Assembly (NCBI GenBank): GCA_027622795.1
Contig: JAQBZA010000015.1
Span: forward strand, 1 to 18,713
DNA from: Planctomycetota bacterium
GTDB lineage: Bacteria > Planctomycetota > Planctomycetia > Pirellulales > UBA1268
Direction: 5' to 3'
Length of the DNA: 18,713 nucleotides
Positions within the stretch are counted from its first letter, which is position 1, and each line of letters opens with the position of its first letter. Below the pieces are notes generated by a model, which saw only the letters and a list, made by a program, of their open reading frames with translations, was not told the DNA's origin and made no database searches. The position numbers and the translations under genes were made by a program. This document shows positions 1 to 7,048 of the stretch, one piece after another.

Positions 1-600
1 CTGGCCACCCAGCTGCCGCCGGGCATGAAGTTTGTGCGGGCCAACAATGCGGGCTTCTACGACGAGCGGCATCATCGCGTGCTCTGGAGCCTTGAAGAAC
101 TGCCACCGGGCGAGACGGGGACCGTCGAACTGGTCGTGATGCCGGTGGCCCTCGGTCCCCAGAAGCTACTCACCGCCGCCCGCAACCCGGCGGGGCTTTC
201 CGACCAGATCGCCAATACAATCGAGGTCGATGGGCTCGCCAGCCTCACCTTCCAGATCACCGACAGCGAAGACCCGATCGAGGTCGGCGGGCAGACCGAA
301 TACGTGATCCGCGTCGGCAATCAGGGCACGAAGCCGGCCAGCGGCGTACGGCTCGCCGCCACGCTTCTGGGCGACCTCGAACCGATCGAGGCGAGTGGTC
401 CGGCTGGCCATCGGATCGAAAACCTGACCGTCTTCTTCGAACCGCTCGCCTCGCTCGTGCCCACCGAGGAGGCGACCTACAAGATCCGCATCCGCGGCCG
501 CCGCGCCGGCGACCACCGCGTGCAGGTGCAGCTCACCAGTGACGACCACGCCGCGCCGATCACGAAGGAAGAAGTGACGCGGGTCTACGCCGACCGCTAG
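1..600 (+). CDS. DUF11-like surface protein, 3' end (partial)
   Basis: The reading frame is open from the first base and ends with TAG at 598-600, so this is the C-terminal 199 residues of a longer gene; the ATG at 25 is internal. The visible protein is all beta-type sequence. It has the end of one Ig-like repeat, then a fuller repeat at about residues 80-195 with the segments VGGQTEYVIRVGNQGTKPA and EEATYKIRIRGRRAGDHRV. These match the DUF11 (conserved repeat) family, which builds stalk-like surface or secreted proteins in planctomycetes. The ending VQLTSDDHAAPITKEEVTRV is a form I recognise as common at the C terminus of such planctomycete proteins. No sorting signal or membrane segment is visible here. 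The role is probably structural or in the cell envelope; no enzymatic motif is seen. The family call is fairly secure, the exact function unknown. Confidence 0.75.
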   Translation: MATQLPPGMKFVRANNAGFYDERHHRVLWSLEELPPGETGTVELVVMPVALGPQKLLTAARNPAGLSDQIANTIEVDGLASLTFQITDSEDPIEVGGQTEYVIRVGNQGTKPASGVRLAATLLGDLEPIEASGPAGHRIENLTVFFEPLASLVPTEEATYKIRIRGRRAGDHRVQVQLTSDDHAAPITKEEVTRVYADR

Positions 601-663
601 CGGGCATCCTTATTCACTGTAGTAATGGCCTGAGAAACTGAGAACGGTGGGCGAGAGGCGCGG

Positions 664-698
664 CGACGCTTAAGGAGCGTTGGGGTTCTCCTCACCCC
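664..698 (+). other. Two small hairpins in the leader of the hydrolase gene
   Basis: Bases 664-670 and 676-682 can pair (seven pairs, one G-U) around the loop TAAGG. Bases 682-686 and 694-698 form a second 5-bp stem, GGGGT/ACCCC. G682 is used by both, so the two stems compete at that base. They lie just upstream of the ribosome-binding GGGAG at 705-709. No T-tract follows, so a terminator is unlikely. They could be a small leader structure or chance pairing in GC-rich DNA. Confidence 0.15.
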
Positions 699-714
699 GC
701 GTCTGGGAGACCTC

Positions 715-1629
715 ATGGACAACCGCCTGCTACCAACCGGTTTTTTCGGACTGACCTTTATCGTGTTCGCCATGCCACTGCGGGCTGAGACAACCCAGGA
801 AGACTTTGGGCCTGACGTCACTGCGGCGATCTACAAGCATGCTTCTGGCGACGACCTTTGGATCTACCGCTTCGATCCAGCCGGCCACAATCTCAAAACA
901 GATCGGTGTCCAGCCGTCGTATTCTTCTTTGGTGGAGGCTGGAATGGTGGCACGGTTAAGCAGTTCCAGCAGCAGGCCCGCTATCTCGCGGGCCGAGGAA
1001 TGGTGGTCTTTCTCGCTGACTACCGGGTGATGTCGCGACAGGGCACCGCACCCGATGCCTGCGTTGCTGATGGAAAGTCAGCGGTTCGTTGGATCCGCGC
1101 CCACGCCGACACGCTGGGCATCGATCCCGACCGCATCGCAGCCGGCGGTGGCTCCGCTGGCGGACACATCGCAGCAGCCACCGGCATCTGTGATGGACTT
1201 GATGATCCAGCCGATATAGACCACGGGATCTCGAGCAAGGCCGACGCCCTGCTGCTGTTCAACCCGGTCTATGACAACGGGCCAGAAGGCTATGGCCACA
1301 ACCGGGTGAAGCCCTGGTTTCCCGCCATCTCACCAGCCCACAACATTTCAGCTGACGACCCACCAACGATCGTCTTTCTCGGCACCAAAGACAGCCTGAT
1401 TCCGGTCGAGACTGCCGAGCGGTTTGATGCGGCCCTGAAGGATGCCGGCATCCGGTCAGAGCTGCGGCTGTATCCCAATCAGCCCCACGGCTTCTTCAAC
1501 GAATCAAAGAGCCCCGAGGCATTCCTGGACACCGTAAAACAACTGGATGCATTTCTCGTCTCACTCGGCTGGCTGACCGGCCCCGCAGACGAGGACCTTC
1601 TGCAGAGTCTTCGCAGCACACGTAAGTGA
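715..1629 (+). CDS. Exported alpha/beta hydrolase (esterase/lipase-like)
   Basis: The 304-residue protein starts at ATG 715, with GGGAG at 705-709 as ribosome binding site. Residues 1-24 form a signal peptide (hydrophobic core around GFFGLTFIVFAM, cleavage likely after LRA), so it should be exported. The rest is a compact alpha/beta hydrolase of the carboxylesterase/acetyl-esterase (BD-FAE-like) type. The oxyanion segment is FFGGGWNGG at 71-79, the nucleophile elbow GGGSAGG has Ser147, the probable acid is Asp226 in GTKDSLIP, and the catalytic His258 lies in NQPHGFF. The whole triad is present. Planctomycetes encode many such exported esterases, often for deacetylating polysaccharides, but no substrate can be read here. 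The gene stands alone: 114 bases after the DUF11 gene and convergent with pheT, with only 23 bases between the stop codons. Confidence 0.88.
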   Translation: MDNRLLPTGFFGLTFIVFAMPLRAETTQEDFGPDVTAAIYKHASGDDLWIYRFDPAGHNLKTDRCPAVVFFFGGGWNGGTVKQFQQQARYLAGRGMVVFLADYRVMSRQGTAPDACVADGKSAVRWIRAHADTLGIDPDRIAAGGGSAGGHIAAATGICDGLDDPADIDHGISSKADALLLFNPVYDNGPEGYGHNRVKPWFPAISPAHNISADDPPTIVFLGTKDSLIPVETAERFDAALKDAGIRSELRLYPNQPHGFFNESKSPEAFLDTVKQLDAFLVSLGWLTGPADEDLLQSLRSTRK

Positions 1630-1652
1630 CCATTGCCGAAGAGTCTCGTGGC

Positions 1653-3734
1653 TCACCGCAGCACAGCACCGACGCGGCGTCCACACTCCGCGACCACAGC
1701 GTCAATCACGCGGGCCGCCTCGTCGCCGGAGAGCGTGCCGGAGTCGCTGCGGAGCCGAAGCGACACCACCACGCTTTTCTTGCCGGCGCCCAGCCGCTCC
1801 GCATCCTGCCAGACCTGCACCAGCGTGCACTGCTCCACGAGCGGGCCGGCCGCCGCATGAATCGCCGCTGCGATCCCGGACCATGGCACCCCCTCGTCGA
1901 CCACGAGGTTGATATCCCGCTCCACCGCCGGAAAGTCGCTCGGCCGCACGAGCCGACGCTCTTCGGCAATCGCAAAGTCAAGCCGATCGAGCCGCAGTTC
2001 GAAGGCAGCGACCGGACCGATCAGCGAATGCGCATCCAGCAGCACGGCGGCGATCTCGCCAACCACACCCACCCGGGCAGGCTGCAGTTCGCGACGATGA
2101 AGCACGATCTCAGCGGCCCGGCCGGCTACAAACAGGTCGCTGACAAACGGCCGATATTCGACACACGAGTCGCCCCCGGGCGGCAGGCGGCCCGCGCCGA
2201 TGCCAAGCCTCGCCAGCACGGCCTCGGCCAGACCCTTGGCCCGCAGATACTCGCCCGCCGTCACGAGCGACACAAGCAGCGGCTCCTCGACGGGCGACTC
2301 CGCCAGCAGGTCGGCCGGCGGCGCGGCCGTGCGCGGCACATAGGCATGAGCAATTTCAAAGAGCTCGCCGTGCGGCGCGCCCACTGCCAACGTGCCGGCA
2401 CGCGCCTCGAGCAGGCTCGGCAAGAGCGTCCGCCGGAGCCGATCGGCCCCGCGAATGAGCGCCGGTTGACAGACCAGCGGCGGCGCCTCGCTCCACGGGC
2501 TCTGTGTCTTTTCCAGCGGCTCAGCCACCACGCTCCGAGTCATCGCCTCGCAGAAGCCAGCGGCCACCAACACCTCGGAGACGGCGCGAACCGCGCGTTC
2601 GCGTGATGAGAGTTCCACCGGCCGGGCCGCGATCGGCTGATCCTCGGGCACCCGGTCATAGCCTTCGATGCGGGCGATCTCTTCGACGAGGTCGATCTCC
2701 CGCCAGGCATCCCGCCGCCAACTCGGCGCCCGCCACCGTGACGCTCCCGCACCTGACGATTCCTGAACGAAGCCGAGGCTCATGAGGATTTCCCGCTGCC
2801 GCGGGCCGGGCACCTCCACTCCGAGCACCTCGGCGGCGCGGCTGTCGCGAAGCTGCATGGTGGCCGGTGAACAGGCCAGGGCTCCCGCCTCGACCACGCC
2901 GGCCGCCAGACTGCCTCCGGCGAGTTCGACAATGAGCGCCACTGCCCGCCGGCTGGCCCAGTCGACGGCGGCCGGATCGGGGCCGCGCTCAAAGCGATAC
3001 GACGAGCCACTGGCCAGCACCAAGCCGCGGGCCGCCGCCCGCACCGCCAGCGGGGCAAACTGCGCCGACTCGAGCAGGATGTCGGTCGTCGCGTCACTGA
3101 TTTCGGAGTCGGCCCCACCCATCACGCCGGCCAGTGCCACCGGCCGCTCCGCGTCGGCGATCACGCACATCTGATCGGTGAGCGTGTAGGTCTTGTGATT
3201 GATCGCGGTAAACGCCTCACCCGCCACGGCCCGGCGGACGACGATCTGCCCGCCCCGCAGCTTCTCGAGATCGAAGGCATGCAGCGGCTGACCGCATTCG
3301 AGCATCACGTAATTCGTGATATCAACCACGTTATTCACGGTCGCCACGCCGACCGTCGCCAGCCGCTCGACGAGCCACGGCGGGCTGGGGCCGATCCGCA
3401 CGCCGCGGATCACACGGCCGCAGTAGAAGGGGCAGATCTCGGGCGACCGGATCTCGATCGCGATGCTCTCCGCAGCCGCTGGCCCGGTCCCGGCGGGCCG
3501 CGGGTCGGGCACATGCAGCGGCCGGCCGAAGAGCACGGCGAGCTCACGGGCCACGCCGATGTGGCCGAGCCAGTCGGGGCGATTGCTCGTCACCTCGATC
3601 TCGATCGCCTCGTCGGCACCGTGGGCCGTGGTCGACTCATGATTGAGCCCGGCCATGAGGAGCCGCTCCACGATCTCCTCGGTGGGAGCGTCGAGGTGCA
3701 CGTAGTCCGCTAGCCAGGTTCGGGAGAGGATCAT
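1653..3734 (-). CDS. pheT: Phenylalanine--tRNA ligase beta subunit, short form
   Basis: This is the beta subunit of the alpha2-beta2 enzyme that charges tRNA-Phe in the cytoplasm. The frame stays open to 3845, but the family N terminus MILSRTWLADYV begins at ATG 3734, 7 bases after the pheS stop, giving 693 residues. Recognisable parts in order are the N-terminal segment (1-35), the B3/B4 editing region with RPVALAGVMGGADSEI, the B5 domain ending near EEIARIEGYDRVPEDQP, the catalytic-like core, and a C-terminal ferredoxin-fold anticodon-binding (FDX-ACB) domain starting near RPSDFPAVERDINLVV. Compared with the E. coli protein (about 795 residues), the tRNA-binding OB/EMAP domain is absent: MAGLNHES runs almost directly into EIEVTSNRPDWLGHIGVARE. 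No strong Shine-Dalgarno is seen, so translation is probably coupled to pheS. Confidence 0.96.
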   Translation of the reverse strand: MILSRTWLADYVHLDAPTEEIVERLLMAGLNHESTTAHGADEAIEIEVTSNRPDWLGHIGVARELAVLFGRPLHVPDPRPAGTGPAAAESIAIEIRSPEICPFYCGRVIRGVRIGPSPPWLVERLATVGVATVNNVVDITNYVMLECGQPLHAFDLEKLRGGQIVVRRAVAGEAFTAINHKTYTLTDQMCVIADAERPVALAGVMGGADSEISDATTDILLESAQFAPLAVRAAARGLVLASGSSYRFERGPDPAAVDWASRRAVALIVELAGGSLAAGVVEAGALACSPATMQLRDSRAAEVLGVEVPGPRQREILMSLGFVQESSGAGASRWRAPSWRRDAWREIDLVEEIARIEGYDRVPEDQPIAARPVELSSRERAVRAVSEVLVAAGFCEAMTRSVVAEPLEKTQSPWSEAPPLVCQPALIRGADRLRRTLLPSLLEARAGTLAVGAPHGELFEIAHAYVPRTAAPPADLLAESPVEEPLLVSLVTAGEYLRAKGLAEAVLARLGIGAGRLPPGGDSCVEYRPFVSDLFVAGRAAEIVLHRRELQPARVGVVGEIAAVLLDAHSLIGPVAAFELRLDRLDFAIAEERRLVRPSDFPAVERDINLVVDEGVPWSGIAAAIHAAAGPLVEQCTLVQVWQDAERLGAGKKSVVVSLRLRSDSGTLSGDEAARVIDAVVAECGRRVGAVLR

Positions 3735-3741
3735 CGACGGC

Positions 3742-4758
3742 TCAAAACTGCTCGAGGAAGCGGACGTCGTTGCGGTAGAAGTCGCGAATGTCGGCCACGC
3801 CATACCGGCGGGCGGCGATCCGCTCCACGCCGAGGCCGAAGGCAAATCCGGTGACCGCGTCGGGATCGTAGCCGACCGCCTCGAGCACGGCCGGATCGAC
3901 CATGCCGGCGCCCCCCATCTCGATCCAGCGGCCGCCCCACTCCATGTCGACCTCGACGCTCGGCTCGGTGAAGGGGAAGAACGACGGCCGAAACCGCACC
4001 TTCACATCCCCACCGAGAAAGCTCGACGCGAAGAATCGAAGCACGCTCTTGAGGTGCGCCATCGTGGTGCCCGGCTCCACGAGCAGCCCCTCCACCTGAT
4101 GAAACATCGGGTAGTGGGTGGCGTCGGCGGTGTCGGGCCGATAGACCCTCCCGAGCGACACGATCCGCAGCGGCGGCTTCCGCTGCTCCATCACACGGAT
4201 CTGCACGGTGCTCGTCTGTGACCGCAGCAGGAGCGGATCGGCCCCACGGGCCACGGCGAGGTAAAAGTTGTCGAGCGGATCGCGGGCCGGATGCTCGGTA
4301 CCAATCGCGAGGGCCTCGAAGTTGTGCCACTGGTCCTCGACCTCCGGGCCCGTCACGCTCTCAAATCCGAGCCGGGCCATGATCTCCTGCACGCGACGGA
4401 TCGTCTGCGTGATCGGATGGAGGTGGCCGAAGCGGAATGGCTCGCCTGGCAGCGTCACATCGATCGCTTCCACGGCGGTCGTGGTGCCACCGGCCAGCCG
4501 CGCCTGCGCCGCAGTAAGCAGCGCCGTGATCGCCCCCTTGGCATCGTTGAAGTGCTTGCCGGCCGCCGGCTTGTCGGCCGGAGCGAGGCCGCCGAGCATT
4601 TTTTGGATCGACTTCAGCCGGCCGCTGCGGGCGCCGAGAAACTCAACGCGAGCGCCCTCCACGGCAGCCTCATCGGCAGCAGCGTCGAGCGCGGCAGATG
4701 CTTCCGCACGCAGGCCTTCGATCTCGGCCAGGAATGCATCGAGTGAGACGGCTGCCAC
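3742..4758 (-). CDS. pheS: Phenylalanine--tRNA ligase alpha subunit
   Basis: This catalytic subunit activates phenylalanine with ATP and transfers it to tRNA-Phe together with PheT. It is 338 residues, a normal length. The N-terminal quarter is the helical coiled-coil arm (for example VEGARVEFLGARSGRLKSIQ). The class II core follows: TGPEVEDQWHNFEAL and GTEHPARDPLDNFYL, the motif-2 region around YPMFHQVEGLLVE, WIEMGGAGMVDPAVL, and motif 3 GFAFGLGVERIAARRYGV. The start is GTG at 4758; an in-frame TGA lies seven codons upstream (4780-4782) with no other start codon between. A purine-rich AGCAGGGGGC precedes it by about 10 bases. The gene lies 36 bases after rplT and 7 bases before pheT on the same strand, consistent with one operon. 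Confidence 0.96.
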   Translation of the reverse strand: MAAVSLDAFLAEIEGLRAEASAALDAAADEAAVEGARVEFLGARSGRLKSIQKMLGGLAPADKPAAGKHFNDAKGAITALLTAAQARLAGGTTTAVEAIDVTLPGEPFRFGHLHPITQTIRRVQEIMARLGFESVTGPEVEDQWHNFEALAIGTEHPARDPLDNFYLAVARGADPLLLRSQTSTVQIRVMEQRKPPLRIVSLGRVYRPDTADATHYPMFHQVEGLLVEPGTTMAHLKSVLRFFASSFLGGDVKVRFRPSFFPFTEPSVEVDMEWGGRWIEMGGAGMVDPAVLEAVGYDPDAVTGFAFGLGVERIAARRYGVADIRDFYRNDVRFLEQF

Positions 4759-4759
4759 C

Positions 4760-4771
4760 GGGCGCGTGCCC
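4760..4771 (-). promoter_or_regulatory. GC hairpin overlapping the pheS ribosome binding site
   Basis: In the mRNA sense the bases GGGC-ACGC-GCCC form a 4-bp all-GC stem with a four-base loop. The 5' arm overlaps the AGGGGGC that would serve as Shine-Dalgarno for the GTG start at 4758. It could lower pheS initiation or tie it to translation of rplT. It is short and could be chance. Confidence 0.2.
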
Positions 4772-4794
4772 CCTGCTCAGACGGAACGAAGGGG

Positions 4795-5172
4795 TCAGGC
4801 GGCGGCAACTGGCTCCGGCAGGCCCAAGCCCTGGCGAACGCTCTCGACAACGGCATCGAAGCCGGTCGGGTCGAGCACGGCCATCTCGGCGAGGGTGCGG
4901 CGATCGAGTTCACAGCCGATCTTTTCCAGGCCGGCGATGAACTGGCTGTAGCGGAGGCCCCGCTCGCGACAGGCGGCATTGATGCGAATGATCCAGAGGC
5001 GGCGGAAGTCCCGCTTCTTGCGGCGACGGTCACGACGGGCAAAAACGCCCGCTCGGATGAGCGATTCCTTGGCGGTGCGGAGCAGTTTTCGCCGGCCACC
5101 GACGGAACCCTTGACCCGCTTGAACAACCGCTTCTTGGCCCGCAGACGCGGGACGACACTCTTGGTACGCAT
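4795..5172 (-). CDS. rplT: 50S ribosomal protein L20
   Basis: L20 is a primary 23S rRNA-binding protein needed for assembly of the large subunit. The product is 125 residues, beginning MRTKSVVPRLRAKKRLFKR, with the very basic N-terminal arm and the family signature around RRDRRRKKRDFRRLWIIRIN, followed by the globular part RGLRYSQFIAGLEKIGCELDR. The frame is open to 5583, but only the ATG at 5172 gives the conserved N terminus. There is no good Shine-Dalgarno before it (the mRNA reads CCAGAGCC just ahead of ATG). In many bacteria L20 follows infC and rpmI; neither is present in the 390 bases upstream, where the next gene is divergent. In some bacteria L20 represses its own operon by binding the leader; no such site is identified here. 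Confidence 0.96.
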   Translation of the reverse strand: MRTKSVVPRLRAKKRLFKRVKGSVGGRRKLLRTAKESLIRAGVFARRDRRRKKRDFRRLWIIRINAACRERGLRYSQFIAGLEKIGCELDRRTLAEMAVLDPTGFDAVVESVRQGLGLPEPVAAA

Positions 5173-5562
5173 GGCTCTGGACGTTCTTGCTGGGCGGGCT
5201 GAGAAAACTAACGAGCCCTTTACTGTCGCCGATCGAGCGAAAATTGCAAGGCCTGGGCGACTGAGCAGGTCGGGCGATCCTGTGTCCGACCCGCGGCTTG
5301 AAAATCTGGGCCATTTTTCGCCGAAAAACGCATCTTTAGGCCATAGCGGTGAAGCCGAGGGCACTGCCGAGAACGGCTCGGGGAATTGGTGCGAATTTTT
5401 TTGTGACGATTCCCGGCTTGCGGCGACCATATCAGTGGGAGCCGACGGGCCACCTGCCTGATTCACCGCCAGCATGGTGTCTGATTCTCGTCGGTTGCAT
5501 ACCCACTCTGCTGTTCCCAGCCCACGTTTTTCCTTTGCCTGCGATCGAAAGGGAATCTCACG
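5173..5562. other. Divergent intergenic region between rplT and the lipoprotein gene
   Basis: These 390 bases must carry the promoters for both rplT-pheS-pheT (leftward) and the 5563-7977 cluster (rightward). Both strands were read for L35 (rpmI), IF3 or a short leader peptide and none was found. It contains a 15-bp palindrome at 5314-5328, a small stem CCGAG/CTCGG at 5367-5381, and a run of seven T at 5396-5402 that is too far from that stem to be a clear terminator. I cannot assign -35/-10 boxes with confidence on either strand. The region is more AT-rich than the flanking genes around 5300-5400. Confidence 0.6.
5314..5328. promoter_or_regulatory. 15-bp perfect palindrome, possible operator
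   Basis: TTTTTCG, one central C, then CGAAAAA: a perfect inverted repeat with a single-base centre. It lies 142 bases upstream of the rplT start and 235 bases upstream of the lipoprotein gene. Such odd-centred symmetry suits a dimeric repressor or activator site, but as RNA it could also fold into a 6-bp stem with a 3-base loop. No matching second copy was noticed elsewhere in the window. Confidence 0.3.
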
Positions 5563-6447
5563 ATGCATTGCCTTGTGTCTCAATGTGTCTCTCTTGGAAT
5601 GCCTCCCTCACCAGCAGTGCCGACGTTCATGCGTGGCTGGCGGCTGTCATCCCTCATTGTTGCTGCTGGAATTGCCCTACTGGGCTGTCTCCATGACCAG
5701 AGATGCCGTGCGGCCAAGCCCGAAGAAACCAGCGAGTCGACCTCCGAATCGTCCTCCGAAACACAGGAGGATCGGAGCGTTAAGAAGTCATCCCGACGCA
5801 CAGGCGTCAGGGCCTCGGCCAGTGCATCAGGCATGATGTCGGGTTCTGCCAGCGGCCATGCGGCTCAACGGGCCTTCGGGAACGGGCAGACGCCGCGCAC
5901 TGGTAGCCGCATGGGCTCACTCGGAGAGGCTGGTAGCCATTCCACCCTTCGGGGCGAGATGAAGATGCAGGTCTCGGTCTCGACAAACGACGATGACGAG
6001 AATGACGACATTTCTAACGATGAGGAATTGCAAGTCGATGATCGCTATGCCGGTTCCACACTATCCGATGGAAAGGATGCTGATGACGTGCGTGTGAGTC
6101 GCCGATTCGATCGCGGCCAACGGATCACGACCATCGAGCGTGCTGGTGAGACCATCACCATCAATGACACTCCGAGGCGAATCGTGGTCCACCGGATCGA
6201 CCACACCGTCGACCCTCCCGCTTCAAGCTATCTTGCTGCCGCCTCACCGAAGGCACTCGCGGCCAAGGATCCGGCAGCCTACGATCTGTACGAGCGGCAC
6301 GTGCTTCAGACGCCAATCCACGAGCCCGACATGGCGAATCCTGGCTTCCCCCGAATGCCTTCGTTCCGCGGCATGCCCGACCTCCCGCGGACTGGTAATC
6401 CTGAGATGGACCGCATGCTCAATGGATTTTTCAACGACCAGCAGTGA
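5563..6447 (+). CDS. Putative lipoprotein, Ser- and Asp-rich, unknown function
   Basis: The 294-residue protein starts at ATG 5563, with a good AAAGGGA at 5548-5554. A hydrophobic stretch (about residues 28-41) ends in ALLGC, giving a lipobox-like Cys42; this implies export and possibly lipid attachment after a rather long N-terminal leader. An internal ATG at 5629 would give a more ordinary signal peptide but has no ribosome binding site. The mature part starts with a Ser/Glu/Thr-rich low-complexity stretch (about 50-70), continues with Gly/Ser/Ala-rich sequence, has a strongly acidic patch around 139-175 (many D, E, N), and then a short beta-type segment RAGETITINDTPRRIVV. The C terminus is Pro/Met/Gly-rich. 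I do not recognise a family. It overlaps the sigma factor gene by 26 bases, so it is probably a target, sensor or accessory of that sigma system. Confidence 0.7.
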   Translation: MHCLVSQCVSLGMPPSPAVPTFMRGWRLSSLIVAAGIALLGCLHDQRCRAAKPEETSESTSESSSETQEDRSVKKSSRRTGVRASASASGMMSGSASGHAAQRAFGNGQTPRTGSRMGSLGEAGSHSTLRGEMKMQVSVSTNDDDENDDISNDEELQVDDRYAGSTLSDGKDADDVRVSRRFDRGQRITTIERAGETITINDTPRRIVVHRIDHTVDPPASSYLAAASPKALAAKDPAAYDLYERHVLQTPIHEPDMANPGFPRMPSFRGMPDLPRTGNPEMDRMLNGFFNDQQ

Positions 6448-7048
6448 GCGTCGGGGCGACGATTCATCCTCAGCCGTGAGTCAGTCTTTAATCGCTCGCG
6501 CCCGGGATGGCGACAGATCTGCGTTTGGTGAGTTGGTGCGGCTCCACGAGCGGCCTGTGCGGACATACCTTGCCCGGCTTCTCGGTGATCTGCACGCCGC
6601 AGACGACGTTGCCCAGGATGTGTTTATGGAGTCGTTTCGCCTCCTCGACCGCTACCGCGGCGAGGGTGCATTTCAGTCATGGCTCTTGGCCACTGCTCAC
6701 CACAAAGCGGTGTCGCTCCTGCGGTCACAGGCCCGTCGCCGCACAGAACCAGTGGCCGACATCGAAGCGGCTTTGGCGACAGTCAGGCTTTCAAAGGCTG
6801 GGGAACCGGGCTTCGATCCGGCCGAGCAGGAGCGACTCGGAGTGACGCTGGCCACATGTCTGGAAAAACTACCCGCCAAGTCTCGCAGCCTCGTGGAACG
6901 GCATTACACATCGGGCGAGTCTGCCGAAGCGATTGCCCGCTCGCTTGGTCGAAGCGGCAGCGCCGTACGAATGGCACTCCTTCGTATTCGCACCACCTTG
7001 GGCGAATGTATCGCCCGCAGTCTGGCCTTGCCGGGAGGAACCAAATGA
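6422..7048 (+). CDS. ECF-type RNA polymerase sigma factor
   Basis: The product is a 208-residue sigma-70-family factor, starting at ATG 6422 inside the end of the previous gene; an in-frame GTG at 6476 is an alternative start. The frame is open back to 6140, but that part is a shadow of the lipoprotein gene. Region 2 spans about residues 24-105, with GDRSAFGELVRLHERPVRTY, the DDVAQDVFMESFRLLDRYRG segment and FQSWLLATAHHKAVSLLR. Region 4 spans about 140-200, with LEKLPAKSRSLVERHY and a helix-turn-helix SAEAIARSLGRSGSAVRMAL. There is no region 1 or 3, as expected for ECF factors. It should direct transcription of a dedicated regulon, probably including its own cluster. Its stop overlaps the start of the FecR-like gene (ATGA), the usual layout of a sigma/regulator pair. 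Confidence 0.9.
   Translation: MDFSTTSSERRGDDSSSAVSQSLIARARDGDRSAFGELVRLHERPVRTYLARLLGDLHAADDVAQDVFMESFRLLDRYRGEGAFQSWLLATAHHKAVSLLRSQARRRTEPVADIEAALATVRLSKAGEPGFDPAEQERLGVTLATCLEKLPAKSRSLVERHYTSGESAEAIARSLGRSGSAVRMALLRIRTTLGECIARSLALPGGTK
7033..7040 (+). promoter_or_regulatory. Ribosome binding site of the FecR-like gene
   Basis: GGGAGGAA lies inside the last codons of the sigma gene, 4 bases before the ATG at 7045. It decides the start there, against the upstream extension of that frame to 6679, which is a shadow of the sigma gene. Confidence 0.75.

Noticed and set aside
671..754. Short upstream ORF after TAAGGAG (TTG at 680)
   Set aside because: The Shine-Dalgarno-like sequence is only 2 bases from the TTG, and the peptide has no notable content.
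1626..2606. 326-codon plus-strand ORF antisense to pheT
   Set aside because: Its product is Arg/His/Pro-rich with no family features, and the opposite strand encodes a clear PheT. It is a GC-rich shadow frame.
3195..3713. 172-codon plus-strand ORF antisense to the pheT 5' region
   Set aside because: It mirrors conserved PheT sequence and has no ribosome binding site or recognisable motif.
4268..4951. 227-codon plus-strand ORF antisense to pheS and rplT
   Set aside because: Ser/Arg/Ala-rich composition typical of an antisense frame; both genes on the other strand are certain.
5173..5583. N-terminal extension of L20 to 5583
   Set aside because: The frame is open, but the family N terminus begins exactly at the ATG at 5172; the extension has no similarity to L20 or L35.
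6140..6421. N-terminal extension of the sigma factor to 6140
   Set aside because: This stretch is the shifted frame of the lipoprotein gene and is not sigma-like.
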